Assembly: GCA_028753945.1 (NCBI GenBank)
Contig: JAPNXP010000011.1
Location: 4,030,001-4,094,000 of the forward strand
Direction of reading: 5' to 3'
DNA: 64,000 nucleotides
DNA from: Hexactinellida sp. DTS-2022
Taxonomy: Eukaryota > Porifera > Hexactinellida
The notes under the pieces were generated by a model, which made no database searches, was not told where the DNA came from, and was given only the letters and a program-made list of their open reading frames with translations. Every line of letters starts with the position of its first letter. The stretch's first letter is position 1. Shown here one piece after another: positions 32,701-41,199 of this stretch. The position numbers and the translations under genes are program-made.

Positions 32701-32934
32701 GCTGGGAAAAGACTGTCCCGGATTGTGTCGCGGAATCTCACGCCACGTGACGTCACTAACTCCCACCAATGCTTCGCTCAGAATCGAAGAGCGCGTCTCT
32801 TCTGAGTAGAAATGTGTGAAACTAACAATAAACTCGGTTTCTATTATAGAAACTTGCGTGGAGGGTAGCATATGATTTACGTTAGCAACGCATATTGTGA
32901 ATAGGAATGCTGTGAGGAAGAACAAATAATGCAT
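17763..32934 (-). CDS. MBTPS1: membrane-bound transcription factor site-1 protease, eleven exons
   Basis: A Golgi-anchored subtilisin-like serine protease that cleaves SREBP/ATF6-type substrates. Exons, in transcript order: 32934-32489, 31124-30939, 30070-29781, 28893-28699, 28372-28113, 27436-27077, 24931-24395, 21322-20989, 19844-19645, 18653-18416 and 17872-17763. All junctions are GT-AG and all phases match, giving 3156 nt or 1051 residues (human 1052). Residues 1-17 are a signal peptide; a site-C-like RRLM precedes the catalytic domain. The catalytic set is D216 (AIFDTGL), H247 (GHGTFVAG), oxyanion N337 (SAIGNDGPL) and S413 ([10 protein letters not shown]). The last junction uses a GTGATG donor and is the least certain. 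It yields a hydrophobic anchor across exons 10-11 (LPYLFPMC...[11 protein letters not shown]), then a short basic tail [10 protein letters not shown], as in other animals. Exons are GC-rich and introns AT-rich and full of mobile elements. Confidence 0.93.
18039..18134. mobile_element. CAGT MITE, CTCGACAACCGTTAA family
   Basis: CAGTAGACACTCGACAACCG at the left and AATTAACGGATGTTGACTGC at the right are imperfect inverted repeats; it lies in MBTPS1 intron 10, about 260 bp from exon 11. Single member seen. Confidence 0.5.
18225..18382 (+). repeat. donor-proximal intron repeat, copy 1 (MBTPS1 intron 10)
   Basis: Shares ACCAAGGAATTATCCA, AGCGCGGAAATTTGGAATCT, TTAACATTAATTAGTGATTT, AAACCAGGATTAAGAGCGTA and ACAAATGGCTGTA with copies at 20805-20946 and, inverted, 24200-24386. 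It starts about 33 bp inside the intron from the donor of exon 10. Confidence 0.65.
19112..19229. mobile_element. CAGT MITE, CTCGTTATAACGAAG family
   Basis: CAGTTAACTCTCATTATAAC at the left and ACTTCGTTATAACGGGAG at the right, with GGGACC and GTTATATCCGGATA inside. Shortened member in MBTPS1 intron 9. Confidence 0.65.
19271..19437. mobile_element. hAT-like MITE, CATAGGCGTCG ends, 8-bp target duplication
   Basis: Termini CATAGGCGTCGTAAA and TTTACGACGCCTATG are perfect inverted repeats. The flanks 19263-19270 and 19438-19445 are both ACTGTGTG. The interior is rich in CCGGGTAA and CGGCCCGCCCGGA motifs. It lies in intron 9 of MBTPS1. Same terminal logic as the larger element at 45458-46025. Confidence 0.8.
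19875..20040. mobile_element. CAGT-type MITE, GCTAATAGGCGAA family
   Basis: Repeats of TTGCTAATAG-C/G-GAAC at the left, TTGCTATTAGACGAACACTA followed by CTGTA at the right; the intervening 100 bp is AT-rich. Located in intron 8, directly upstream of exon 9. Confidence 0.5.
20805..20946 (+). repeat. donor-proximal intron repeat, copy 2 (MBTPS1 intron 8)
   Basis: Same order of blocks as copy 1: ACCAAGGAATTATCCA, AGGAGCGCGAAAACTTGGAA, GTGATTTAGGAGTA, ACCAGAATTAGGAGCGTA, ACAAATGGCTGTATA. It ends 43 bp from the donor of exon 8. Confidence 0.65.
22240..23027. other. AT-rich intron and presumed promoter of the nested gene
   Basis: About 75 percent A+T with no element recognised. The last 300 bp is the upstream region of the TRAF-type zinc-finger gene on the plus strand. 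Confidence 0.4.
23028..23921 (+). CDS. TRAF-type zinc-finger protein, nested in MBTPS1 intron 7
   Basis: A single exon of 297 residues on the strand opposite to MBTPS1, wholly inside its intron 7 (21323-24394). Order: acidic leader, a degenerate RING-like pair C51-x2-C54 and C72-x2-C75, then Cys/His-rich TRAF-type zinc fingers (about 95-235: CPLEARGC...[49 protein letters not shown]...HLETGC), then a charged coiled coil (about 238-285) and an acidic SGDSDNEMN tail. There is no TRAF-C/MATH domain, so it is not a classical TRAF; TRAF-like zinc-finger proteins such as TRAFD1 or RNF-type E3 ligases are the nearest kinds. The exon is strikingly GC-rich in an AT-rich intron and has no introns, suggesting retroposition. 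A poly(A) signal follows at 24015. Role in signalling or ubiquitin ligation is inferred. Confidence 0.85.
   Translation: MACFTEEAGTMGDIRVDELESLMFVGGGRGGYRPELLQAKMTNVEAEMLACSICNGILWEACITDDTHKTGCRDCLRSVAQNARPWEKGRKLVEGLACRCPLEARGCVWTGHLRDIGGHWDECPKRRKECTLNCKQIIAHDCIATHVQRYCPNRTVNCQYCGKVVQARIIPNHETNVCTEVPIACPKGCGYQVPKRSVSLHVQTECSLVGVPCLFTDIGCDVTVNRGEMDAHLETGCVQHLSKLMAEFKKMTAKYEEAMRRIEGLEREKAIMKRQISERRRHIYERVSSGDSDNEMN
24015..24020 (+). terminator. poly(A) signal AATAAA of the nested zinc-finger gene
   Basis: AATAAA 94 bp after the stop codon. Confidence 0.4.
24200..24386 (-). repeat. donor-proximal intron repeat, copy 3, inverted (MBTPS1 intron 7)
   Basis: The minus strand reads CCAAGGAATTATATA, TAATTAGGAGCGCGAAAATT, TTTTAGGCGTATGG, ACCAGGATTAGGAGCG and AAATGGCTGTATAA. 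It starts only about 8 bp after the donor of exon 7. Confidence 0.65.
25436..26350. mobile_element. GC-rich foldback element in MBTPS1 intron 6
   Basis: The arms 25436-25650 and 26130-26350 are long inverted repeats of about 215 bp with more than 90 percent identity; both begin ATGCACTCATTTGTATTACC. The match resumes at 25684-25730 and 26049-26096, so the whole 915 bp is a foldback with an AT-rich loop. The arms are more than 60 percent GC. They contain open frames in both orientations that mirror each other and should not be read as genes. No clear target duplication. Confidence 0.7.
26480..26690. mobile_element. CAGT MITE, TTAGTACGAACAC family, with internal duplication
   Basis: CAGTAGAACTTCGTTCGTAC at the left and CGTGTTCGTACTAACGAGG at the right. 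A 47-bp block (ACCAGAGGGACCGTCAAAAT and onward) is tandemly duplicated at about 26505-26599. Confidence 0.75.
27462..27618. mobile_element. CAGT MITE, CTCGTTATAACGAAG family, complete
   Basis: 157 bp from CAGTGAACTCTCGTTATAAC to GTTATAACGGGGAGTTCA. It is in intron 5 of MBTPS1, 25 bp from exon 6. Members also at 19112, 30461, 32291, 33593 and 63789. Confidence 0.8.
27957..28067. mobile_element. hAT-type MITE, CAAGGGTTTTTTTTAAGG ends
   Basis: Inverted ends AAGGGTTTTTTTTAAGGTTG and AAAAAAAACCCCTGG. The flanks GACCAGAC and GACCAGAA fit an 8-bp duplication. Related to 4875-5054. It ends 45 bp before exon 5 of MBTPS1 in window coordinates. Confidence 0.65.
28440..28672. repeat. imperfect (CAAA)n/(CACA)n microsatellite in MBTPS1 intron 4
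   Basis: About 230 bp of CAAACAAA, CACA and CAAC units. It gives a false minus-strand frame made of Cys, Leu, Phe and Val. Confidence 0.85.
28936..29077. mobile_element. CAGT MITE, GCTTATTAGCAA family
   Basis: CAGTGGAGTTTGCTTATTAG at the left and TATTAAGCCAACTCCACTG at the right, with TATTAGCAACC repeats and GGGTCCC inside. In MBTPS1 intron 3. Confidence 0.7.
29303..29465. mobile_element. CAGT MITE, TTAGTACGAACAC family
   Basis: CAGTAGAACACGGTTAATAC at the left, CGTACTAACGAGCTTCTACTG at the right. The middle CCTTTTAAAAACAAATGATA is common to the family. Confidence 0.7.
29559..29735. mobile_element. CAGT MITE, GCCGGTTATAAG family
   Basis: CAGTAGATGTCGGATATAAG at the left and AACCGGCATCCACTGTAA at the right; complete member in MBTPS1 intron 3, 45 bp from exon 3. 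Confidence 0.75.
30071..30287. repeat. 33-bp minisatellite that includes the splice acceptor of MBTPS1 exon 3
   Basis: Six full units and one partial, starting at 30071 + 33n with the sequence CTACAAATATAGCAATAGTA plus 13 bases. On the transcribed strand each unit ends TATTTGTAG followed by AGT, the exact acceptor plus the first three bases of exon 3, so the acceptor is present in tandem. Confidence 0.85.
30316..30418. mobile_element. CAGT MITE, CCGCTTAATAGAG family
   Basis: CAGTCGACTCCGCTTAATAG and CTATTAAGCGGAGTCCATTG are inverted ends of a 103-bp element. A solo right end is at 44422-44447. Confidence 0.7.
30461..30893. mobile_element. CAGT MITE (TTATAACGAAG family) split by a nested element
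   Basis: The left part 30461-30617 matches the family up to CACTTCGTTATAA; the family sequence resumes at 30874 with TTATAACGAGAG. The interval 30618-30873 is a separate inverted-repeat transposon. Confidence 0.8.
30618..30873. mobile_element. nested TAGGGTGACCA transposon, 256 bp
   Basis: The ends TAGGGTGACCA and TGGTCACCCTA are perfect inverted repeats of a widespread hAT-like kind. Flanks are GTTATAAT and CTTATAAC, sharing the core TTATAA. The interior repeats AAAACCTGGACA and TGGACA. Confidence 0.8.
31373..31785. mobile_element. CAGT MITE (GCCGGTTATAAG family) interrupted by about 260 bp
   Basis: Left part 31373-31458 and right part 31727-31785 match the family; the AT-rich middle (AAATCAATTGATTTAATG and similar) is foreign to it. 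Confidence 0.55.
31839..31999. mobile_element. CAGT MITE, TTAGTACGAACAC family
   Basis: CAGAACGAACCTCGTTAATA, GAGACCGTCAAAATGTGTAC and ACCGTGTTCGTACTAACTAA in family order; in MBTPS1 intron 1. Confidence 0.65.
32291..32453. mobile_element. CAGT MITE (TTATAACGAAG family) with an excision-like footprint
   Basis: CAGTGAACTCCCGTTATAAC at the left. At the right the family's CTTCGTTATAACGAG is replaced by CTTCGTTATACTTATAACGAG minus its last base here, i.e. a 6-bp gain exactly where the copy at 30461 carries a nested transposon. Confidence 0.75.
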
Positions 32935-33294
32935 GTTGCTGCTATCTGGTGCTACTGGGCATAGCTTCAGTGCCCGTTTGAAGCTAAAGTAATTGAGAAA
33001 TCAATTAGTTAGTGCATTCGTATACCGTCAAGTTTTGGAAAATATAATCAAAGATGGGAGGGGCCCACTGGGAGATTTACTAAATATTTCCATTTTTCTA
33101 TCATCCCTTGGTTGCAGGCCTTCATCTAGCCCTAAGAGATCCGCGCACCCTAGGTAATTTTTTTTTTACAATCGCGCGCACCCAAATTTACCAAAAATAG
33201 TACATTTACCAAAAAAAAGACCAAAATTAGTATTAAAAATATTCTGGGTGCGCACCCAGATGAAGGCCTGCTTGGTTGATCAAGAGGACTGTCA

Positions 33295-33430
33295 CTGGAA
33301 AATTGGTCCGGGGGACCAAAATTCCATGGAAAACTGGTCCTAGCCTTCTAGGACCATATTTCCATGGAATATTGGTCCCCCGGACCAATTTTTCGGGTAA
33401 AATTGGTCCGGGGGACTAGGACGGTAGGAC
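33295..33430. repeat. imperfect palindrome of GGTCCGGGGGACCAA units
   Basis: AATTGGTCCGGGGGACC, TTCCATGGAAAACTGGTCC and their complements alternate four times over 130 bp. The short frames here are an artefact. Confidence 0.55.
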
Positions 33431-33514
33431 CACTTTTTCATATAAAAATTAAATCCACCGAAAGGTCCAGGGAGGCGCTCCCAGTGACCCCCAGCCCGCC
33501 CAAAACCCCAAACT

Positions 33515-33655
33515 TGGCGCCTATGCATTATATAGTAGTACAGTACTCAGGTATAACGTACCCCCTTGGGAATGAAAAAAAAACAGTGAACTCTCGCTAT
33601 AACGAAGCGGTGGGACCTATAAATTCCTTCGTTATATCCGGATATTGAGTGTACC
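33515..33655. mobile_element. solo CATAGGCGCC end and truncated CAGT MITE
   Basis: CAAACTTGGCGCCTATG at 33510-33526 is a right end of the CATAGGCG family with no partner nearby. CAGTGAACTCTCGCTATAAC at 33593 is the left third of a TTATAACGAAG-family MITE. Confidence 0.5.
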
Positions 33656-33839
33656 CTACATAGAAATACAACTGCTTTATAAACTTGGTTAAAAAATAGG
33701 TAAGCCGAAGTACGTTATAACCGCTAATCGGACACTTTGTCGTCGAACATTACTCGGAAAATTCATTCATAATAATGCTGATAACAAATTTATGTGTACG
33801 GATATATTATGTGAATATCTATTGTTGTTGTTGTCCATA

Positions 33840-33950
33840 GAAAGTCATATATTCTGGTGGAGGCACTATTATTCAAAGAACCACCAATATAGTGCCTCCA
33901 AATGAATTTGCAGTCGGCACAGCTGTAGTTTTAGATTTATTTATTACTCG
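33840..33950. mobile_element. hairpin MITE fragment related to 706-828
   Basis: TGGAGGCACTATTATT and AATATAGTGCCTCCAAATG are inverted, followed by GCAGTCGGCACAGCTGTAGT and TTTTAGATTT, the end motif shared with 706-828 and 26728-26765. Confidence 0.45.
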
Positions 33951-33959
33951 TATTTAGTA

Positions 33960-35400
33960 ATTGAATTTTGAAAGGTGTAGCCATGTGATAATACGAACAA
34001 AGAGTTAATTAATATAGCAACTTGTCCACAAATATTATATAAATTGATCATTAAATATTGAAACCTTATAAGTATGATGTTCCGAAAACCGGCGTTGAAA
34101 TGTCCGGCGACAAAGTGTCCGCCATTCGTTATAACAGGGGTTTATCTAGGATTTTCTTGACCGGCACCTTTTTATATAATTAAATTTTTATGGCACCTTT
34201 TAAAGGTGTAAGCCAAAATACATCATAAGTATAATTCAATGATGAGGCATTATTTGATATCCTGGAATTTCTATGGCCAAAAAATCTTGTCAGAGACCTG
34301 GCACCAAATTAAGTGCCAATCCGGCAACTAAATCGAATTACGCTGCAAGCACTTTTGCACCTCAACCAATGCCTGTCTGGGACCTAAAAGTGCCAACCAG
34401 GCACCTAGATAAGCCCCTGACTCATAACCGAGTTCTACTGAATTGTAAGAATTACTTATATTTCGGGCGCATGTATATCGTCCAACACTTTTTCTAATAT
34501 AATTTTGGGGCTGTTCAAATGTTACGTAACACTTCCAGGGGGAGGGACTTAATAAATGTAATCTTATTTGTATTACAAACAGGGAAAAAAGCGTGATATA
34601 TGGAGGGGGTGTCTAGTTTTCCTGGATTTTGCGTTACGTAACGGCATCCTCGGTAACCCGAACACTTGGGACCAGGCAACAAGTTCGATAATTTCAATTC
34701 GAATTACTTTACACAATAACATTGGTACCAGCTTGGGGTCTTCTGCTAACCGAAGTCATACTGTATAACATTTCATTTCGATAAGGTTTCAAATAATAAT
34801 GTTAGAGGGCGGTCTCTTGTCCTGCCCTCTAATTAGCTATACAAGCTGAAGCACTCTATATAGCTAAATTAGTTGTGATGAGTTGTGCTTGTATTCAGAC
34901 TTGAGAGGGTGTAACGGGGCGTATTGTGTTCATAAGGGTCTGTTTTAATAGGAATGATAACATGACACTTCGTGGTTTAAGAAATTGTTGTCTCCACAAC
35001 TCTAATTTTAGATTTTTCGTCATAAAGGTGTTAAAATATTTCCTAAAGGTGTTTCGGAATGTAACGATTATTTGTAGCGTTGGAAGCTTCTTTCTACCCT
35101 CTTCATTTCATATTTAATTAATCTAGTTCTAGTTTTAGTATTAATATAATAGCTAATGAGTCAATATTTTCCTGTACATGTTGGGATAATTATCTGTTAA
35201 TAAGACGGAGATAAATACATATATGAATTTCCGATATTTTTAAATTTAAATCCTATTTAATTTGGATGTCAATCAATTCTAGTCAACCCTGGTCAAACAT
35301 CCTTTTATATTCGGAGAACTAACCTCATAAACCATACATTGCATAAAATATATACAAAAATAATTTTTTTTTCAAGGATATACAAATTATCTTGAAGACA
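33960..35400. other. no supported gene
   Basis: AT-rich sequence with a few short open frames lacking domains. A GGCACCTTTTAAAGGTG palindrome lies at about 34161-34210. Confidence 0.4.
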
Positions 35401-35413
35401 TGATTTCAATGAA

Positions 35414-36325
35414 TTACATGCGAAGGTCCAACATTATTATTTCCCCACCTCGCATAAGATAAATTAACCGAGAGTCATTTGTTATCGCAAGTTCTATCAG
35501 AGCTTCATACATGTACATAACAACACGTCTAGATGACTTCCAAACAGGTATTGTATAATAATCAACTGTTCCTGTATTATACCATATAGCAAGATTAGTA
35601 GAACCAGTATCAAACCTAAAATCTGGAGCTGTGCACAACAAAATGTTGTTAGAGCTATCTACTAATATTTTATTGGGATAGAAAAACTCGTTGTTTTCTA
35701 TTGGTACCTTTTCAATTTGCTCGCATGTGGAGAGACAAAACTTGTGCATAATTTGTGAATCAGTCTGTATTATGCTTAGAGCAACAATAAAGTCACCTCT
35801 TATACATATAGCGATGATACAGCCTTCTAATCTTCCTCCGAAATCAAGTTCTCTCATCAACTCTAAATCCGGATTGTAAACTGCGACATTAGTTTCTTGA
35901 CTACCATTTGTATAGATATTTCCATAATTATCGCAATCAAGGAAAGAATTACGTGTATGGAATCCACATAACGCTTGCTTCCAATTATACTGGTTGTGAT
36001 GCGTCATCTGTTGTGCTACATTGTGATTAGAATATAAGGAAATCCCAGTTACAGGCCTTTCTTTATATATAATGTGTTCTTGGCAAAAATTCACAAATAA
36101 ATTCAAGTTCAAATTGATACATTTGTCTGGTACAAACTTTGTCACGAGGTAGCCATCCGCCGTATAAATATTGGTAACAAATATTAATATATTTTTGTCT
36201 GTATAGCTGCTATTGAACAACATGAGATTAGATTTCATATCGAAAGCAAACCCAATCATTCCACGAACTGTAGTTATTTTTTCTGGCAACTTGTCAAAAT
36301 AGTATAAATCATTGTAATTCTTCAT
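35414..36325 (-). CDS. beta-propeller-like protein of unknown function, single exon
   Basis: An uninterrupted frame of 303 residues starting with ATG at 36325. I do not recognise a named family. Repeated strand-turn patterns are visible: 'ITTVRGMIGFAFDMKSNLMLF', 'FLDCDNYGNIYTNGSQETNVAVYNP', 'YPNKILVDSSNNILLCT', 'LAITNDSRLIYLMRGGEIIMLDL'. Phrases such as D-x-x-N-N-I-L and N-x-G-N-I-Y followed by 'VAVYNPDLELM' are what NHL/SMP-30-type propellers look like, with the D-x-x-G/N-N turn recurring at about 40-70-residue spacing. There is no signal peptide or membrane segment, so it should be cytosolic. Four or five blades would be short for a complete propeller, so it may pair with another subunit or be a fragment. 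AT-rich codon use resembles the receptor gene at 56833 rather than MBTPS1. Confidence 0.6.
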   Translation of the reverse strand: MKNYNDLYYFDKLPEKITTVRGMIGFAFDMKSNLMLFNSSYTDKNILIFVTNIYTADGYLVTKFVPDKCINLNLNLFVNFCQEHIIYKERPVTGISLYSNHNVAQQMTHHNQYNWKQALCGFHTRNSFLDCDNYGNIYTNGSQETNVAVYNPDLELMRELDFGGRLEGCIIAICIRGDFIVALSIIQTDSQIMHKFCLSTCEQIEKVPIENNEFFYPNKILVDSSNNILLCTAPDFRFDTGSTNLAIWYNTGTVDYYTIPVWKSSRRVVMYMYEALIELAITNDSRLIYLMRGGEIIMLDLRM

Positions 36326-36434
36326 TTTCTTTTCTGCAGGGTTAGTAACTTTGTTTACTTAATACTTATACTAGTACTATTTCTTATTATAGACATCTCG
36401 TTGTAGATGTAATCTAATCTAATGAATACACATA

Positions 36435-37255
36435 CAGTAAAACCTCCATTAGGGAACGCCTCCGATTAAGGAACAACTCTGCTTAGGGGACACTTTTCTT
36501 TAGTCCCGATTTTCTACTATGCTTTAACATTGATACCTACCTCCCATTAAGGAACACCTACCTACAGTGAACAGGGAACACCCTTTTGTGTCCCAAATGT
36601 CACTTAACCATTCAGATGGACCTCTCATCAAGGAACATTCGTATTTAATAATATTTATCATAATTTGAGGAGATAGTTTTGATCTCAAGTCATCTTAGCC
36701 ATTATACATTAATTGGCATAAGTGTCTCTGCCAGGTGCCAATTCTGGAACAAGTGGAACTAATAAAATGTGCTGTATCTCCGTAGAAAATAATCCTATTG
36801 GTTTGAAATTTTGCACTTAGAGTAATCGACCATGTAGAATTCAAATCTGCAATCAGAACGTGTATATTGTAATTGCATCTTAATTAATGATAAGAATTTT
36901 TTATTTAATTAGCTAATTATATAGTTTACGAGTTTATCACCTCCCTAAAAATCTGAATTCAAAGATTTCCCTATTATATTTTAATTAACATATAAATTTA
37001 TCAAAATAGCCATGTTGAAACATCTAATAATGTTAATATGCTACTATAAGTATTAATTTATTAATACAAATTACTGCTCTTCAAATACTTTTGGCCGGTT
37101 AGTGTACATATTGAGCATATTTATACAAACATTCATACACCTTACAAAGTTTATGATAGGCTCCTAAAAGGCAGACCTCTTATCAAGGGACACCTCCATA
37201 TTAGAAACACTTTTCAGCAGTCCCCAAAGTGTTCCCTAATTGGAGGTTTTACTGT
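36435..37255. mobile_element. CAGT element, 821 bp, CCATTAGGGAAC family
   Basis: CAGTAAAACCTCCATTAGGG at the left and CCCTAATTGGAGGTTTTACTG at the right minus one base. The first and last 180 bp repeat TTAAGGAACA and GGGACAC motifs; the centre is AT-rich with no transposase frame. Confidence 0.75.
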
Positions 37256-37259
37256 ACGT

Positions 37260-38100
37260 GTATTTCTAATCGCCTAATTTCCTAACTAAATACGATTCGT
37301 ATAAACTTATATACTTAGGATTTAGTTAGAAATTTCTCTGGTATCAAAAGGAAAGTTTCAAATTGGATGTGTTATAAGTTAAATTCATCTTTTCGCAGAA
37401 TAAATCTGATAATATATAAATTCCTATCTATTTAATTAATAATAAACAACAACAAAAATCTATATTTCTGATTAAGTTAACAAAGAATGCGCTTAGAGTC
37501 TCGAATGCATTGTTTATTTATTACACCTATATTGGCTTCTATAATAAGACTATCAATGGAACCTAGGATTTCTACTAGAAATGAATTATTAAGTAATCTA
37601 AGATTTTGGTTCTGCCTAACGATGGGATTTATTATGTTAATTATTGCTATCAATTAAATTAAATAATTCACTAACCCAGCTCCTGCAAAATGAATTGTTT
37701 ATGGTGAGATGTATAAATGTTTATTACTATTAAATCAAATATTTTGCAACTCCTCTTTAAACCATTATTATGGAGAGATTACACCCAGAGTTAGTAAATT
37801 ACTTTGCAATACAATTTACTGAAATAATTAATTGCGTATAATTACCAACCACAGGTCTCAATTTAATTGAGCTAACAAGCTAACCTTTAATATAGCTGAA
37901 CGAGCTACCCTTAAGAACTATTGAGCTATTAATTAACTAATAATTAATATTAAACTATTGAGCAATGAGAATAACTTACTCAACATAATTCCCCAAACAA
38001 ATTACAGTAATCACAACCCAAAATGAATTTTAGGCACGCGTTATTAAGTCACAGTGTGTAATTCACTAGCCACAGGTGAACTCATTAGTAATATTATAGC
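37260..38100. other. no gene seen, very AT-rich
   Basis: No open frame above background and no repeated element recognised apart from several GAGCTA motifs around 37865-37930. Confidence 0.4.
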
Positions 38101-38104
38101 TTTT

Positions 38105-38237
38105 TGGGAAGGGAAAGGCCGCGAAGCGGCCGTTAATTGTATCGCGTAGTGCCTAACACGAACGAACAAAAGTCGCGAAGCGACTTTTGTGAGAGAGTGA
38201 TCCGTCGCGAAGCGACCGAGACCGAAGGGCTCGTGTG
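38105..38237 (+). mobile_element. Helitron-like 3' end, with a diverged copy at 38575-38700
   Basis: AAGGCCGCGAAGCGGCCGTT, AAAAGTCGCGAAGCGACTTT and GACCGAGACCGAAGGGCTCG match 2456-2575 almost base for base. A decayed version (GGCCGGGTAGTGGCCGCTAA ... GATCGAGACCGATGG) follows at 38575-38698. Confidence 0.55.
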
Positions 38238-38760
38238 TTTTAATTTTACCATACCAATGCTAGTTTTATTGACCCAACGCTTACTCGATTCAATACGATA
38301 TGTTTGGTATGGAGTGCAAGTCTTCATAGTTAATAAGAAGCCGATTTAGTAACTTGTATCAATCAATAGAAATTTGATTCACGATTTATTTATATCCATT
38401 GTGGTTGTAAACAGAAATTTAGTTAACTTAGTTGTGGACAACCAGAGAATTTTTTTAAATAATTGACTGTTTATCACAATAAATTATTTAATGAGAAGTG
38501 TACTCTCAGATACTTAACCCTGGATTTACACATGCAAGATGAAACCTTGATTAAGAGTGTTTATTTTAGGAGAGATAGGCCGGGTAGTGGCCGCTAATTG
38601 CGACGCGTGATGCCTAACAAGAGCAAACAATCTCCACAAGCGGCCTTCGTGATTAGATAATGTAATTCGTCACGAAGCGATCGAGACCGATGGATTTGTA
38701 TAATCTAATACGATTTACTGTATTATTGATATAAATATTAATAATAATGTATAATAATCA

Positions 38761-41091
38761 CTAATATAGGTATCGTATAAATAAACACATAAAGCAAATA
38801 ATAGCATATCCCATGAATTCTGTGGCTGCTCCCAGATGCTCAACAGATACGGGGAGATTAGTATATTGAGAATTTGAGATAAAAAGAAGTGAGGCTGTGA
38901 ATAGGACGATCCCATTTGATATTCTTGTGTAATGACTGTGTAGTATCTCGCCAATCAAGTATATCCAATTGATCCACATCCGAGTGCCATCGCAAAGGCA
39001 AAGCTGCTAACTAATGGTAGCGGAGAATATTGTAAGATGTTGCAGATTAAAGTTGATTGCTGGTTATGAGAGCAATTAAATTTATGAATTAAGAGATAAA
39101 TACTGCAGCCAACAATCCATTTGATAGAAACTGTATGAATGTAGTGAATAAAATCAGTTTCTTCCAATTGATCTTTCGGATAATCCACAAGAACGATAAA
39201 CTCCCACATAATACAAACATTGCATAAAAATCGTTGGCATAATTGGATCCATTTTCAGACCAGTTTCCAATGCATGTGAGGCATACGTTAGAAGGAGTTC
39301 GTTGCCTGAGGAAGTTATGAAGACATGAATACTGATCAGGGCCGGCGGAAACTCGTGAGAGGTGGGGCGGCATAGTATTATGATGATAATTGTGAGGTTC
39401 TTTGTGACACAGACTACCTTCATGCTTAGAAAATTTTGCTGTAGCATCCTTCCAGTTAGAAAAGCCAGTCGATATACAAGTCGGTTCCAGGCAATGAGCA
39501 GAATGCAGGAGATTATTTTGGTTAGCAGTGACACACGTAAAACAGAAGGCAAGGTATAGGTCTTCCTTTTAGTGTAGCCATGACCACCTGTCGAACCACT
39601 GCCGTTGAAACGAACGTTTCACCACTGAGGTAATTCCAAACTCATGTTTTGACGGAAATGGATCCTCCTACAGATTTGTACCGGGGGGCCCATTTCGTCA
39701 AATATGTAAAATATAGATAGTATTTGACGGATTTGGACCCCCCTTTAATAACATAGTAAATAACCTATGAGTTTACTAAAACTCAATTTTACTTATTGTA
39801 ATTTTCATTAATTTCTCCAATTTTTGGAATTGCCTGTAATCAGGGGGCCTGAGTTTCACAGATATACACAATTATTAACTTGAGTGCTCAGTATATCTTT
39901 GTTGTTAGTGTATTGATAAATGACACTAAATAAGAGTAATATCAAGAGAGTTGGGAAGTAAGCATGTATGATGACAAACAGGAAGTAAAGGCTCAATAAT
40001 GATGACTTGATTATCAAGTTAAAGGGGGGTCCAAATCCGTCAAACACTATCTATATTTTACATATTTGACGGATTTGGACCCCCCGGTACAAATCTGTAG
40101 GGGGTCCATTTCCATCAAAACACTCATATTTTGGAAATCGAAAAGAGGAAGGCTGGTGCAGCTTGTCACCGACCGTCGGCTATTTCCATCAATGAATCCA
40201 TCGTGCTAACTCAAATATAGAATACTGAAATTAGATTAAAAAATCACAAAATAATAGTATCGCGAACCACGCCCGCGAAATTTCAGATTACTTAAAAAAT
40301 CACAGAAAAAGTGGGGCGGCCCAGGCCGCCCAAGCTGCCCCTCTTCCGCCAGCCTTGATACTGATACAGATCAGTACTGGTCTCATTATGTCCCATATCT
40401 CAATTTGTGTACTATCTAGATCAACATTATCAGTTGGAGGAATAATTTCAGGAATTTGTTCTTGTGTAGATAACTGGAAGTATTTGCTTGCTCGTTCACC
40501 TTCCCTGCCCAATCCATTTCTACGAACCAGTCTTCACTCTCTGGAATTTGAAATATATTTACTATCATAATTGTAATAATTAACACAGAAATAAGTACTA
40601 GCCATCTGAATCCTAACCAAACGCCAAGTAGATATATAGCTTAGCAGACTTCCACACCTTAAGCTCACTCCCAAAACAGAACCATAAAAAGCCTTCACTC
40701 GGGTGGGAGATATCTCTGAATTGTATACTGGGATGCATGAGATGGACAAACCAGAAAATAATCCGATAAAAATTCTTGCTATTATCATAGACACAGGGTC
40801 ATGCGCCCAAATGAGTAACAAACTCCCTAGGATGTCTAGCAGAGAACTGAGTATTAATGCCGATCTAACTCCGATCCATTCATAAATTGGGCCTGCTAAA
40901 CTGGTTCCCGCTATTCCCCCAGCAGCAAGTTGGATCAAACAATGGATACAAGTCTTCTGTAAAATCCCCTTTCTTAGTAACTCATCTTCGATGGAAGAGG
41001 TAAAGGACTCCATGAATGCTACAGCTGTGATACCAGATGAAGTTACGATGCAGGCATGAGATACCCGAATATCTCCTAGACATAATTTCAT
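38761..41091 (-). pseudogene. SLC2-type sugar transporter pseudogene
   Basis: Fragments of one major-facilitator sugar transporter follow each other in the right order but in changing frames. The 5' part (41091-40650) encodes ALSGP-like GPIYEWIGVRSALILSS, then VSMIIARIFIGLFSGLSISC and VYNSEISPTRVKAFYGS, the classic 'R-x-x-x-G-x-x-x-G' and 'PxYxxEIxPxxxRG' motifs. A frame change follows, then YLLGVWLGFRWLVLISV, PESEDW, another change, and RNGLGREGERASKYFQL. After an inserted transposon (39337-40357) come FITSSGNELLLTYASHALET, a frame change, KINWKKLILFTTFIQFL, a frame change, SSFAFAMALGCGSIG, another change and the last helices to FIRYLY-stop. At least five frame breaks plus the insertion make it non-functional. 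Confidence 0.85.
39337..40357. mobile_element. hAT-like element inside the sugar-transporter pseudogene
   Basis: Ends CAGGGCCGGCGGAA and TTCCGCCAGCCTTG are near-perfect inverted repeats. The flanks 39329-39336 and 40358-40365 are both ATACTGAT, and removing one copy plus the element rejoins the transporter frame exactly (VLICISI to HVFITSS). Its interior (39640-40130) is a second inverted repeat built from TTGACGGATTTGGACCCCCC and GATTTGTACCGGGGGG. There is no transposase frame. Confidence 0.85.
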
Positions 41092-41199
41092 TAGTTCTCG
41101 TTCTTTACGTACTGCATATTTGCAATATTTATTGTTTGCATAGTATATAATTTGTTTTGTTTGAATCTATCAGACTCCCACGTGTGTGAGAAAGCATTT

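Noticed and set aside
39154-39552. 132-codon minus-strand frame
   Set aside because: Its first half is the transposon insert and its second half one segment of the transporter pseudogene.
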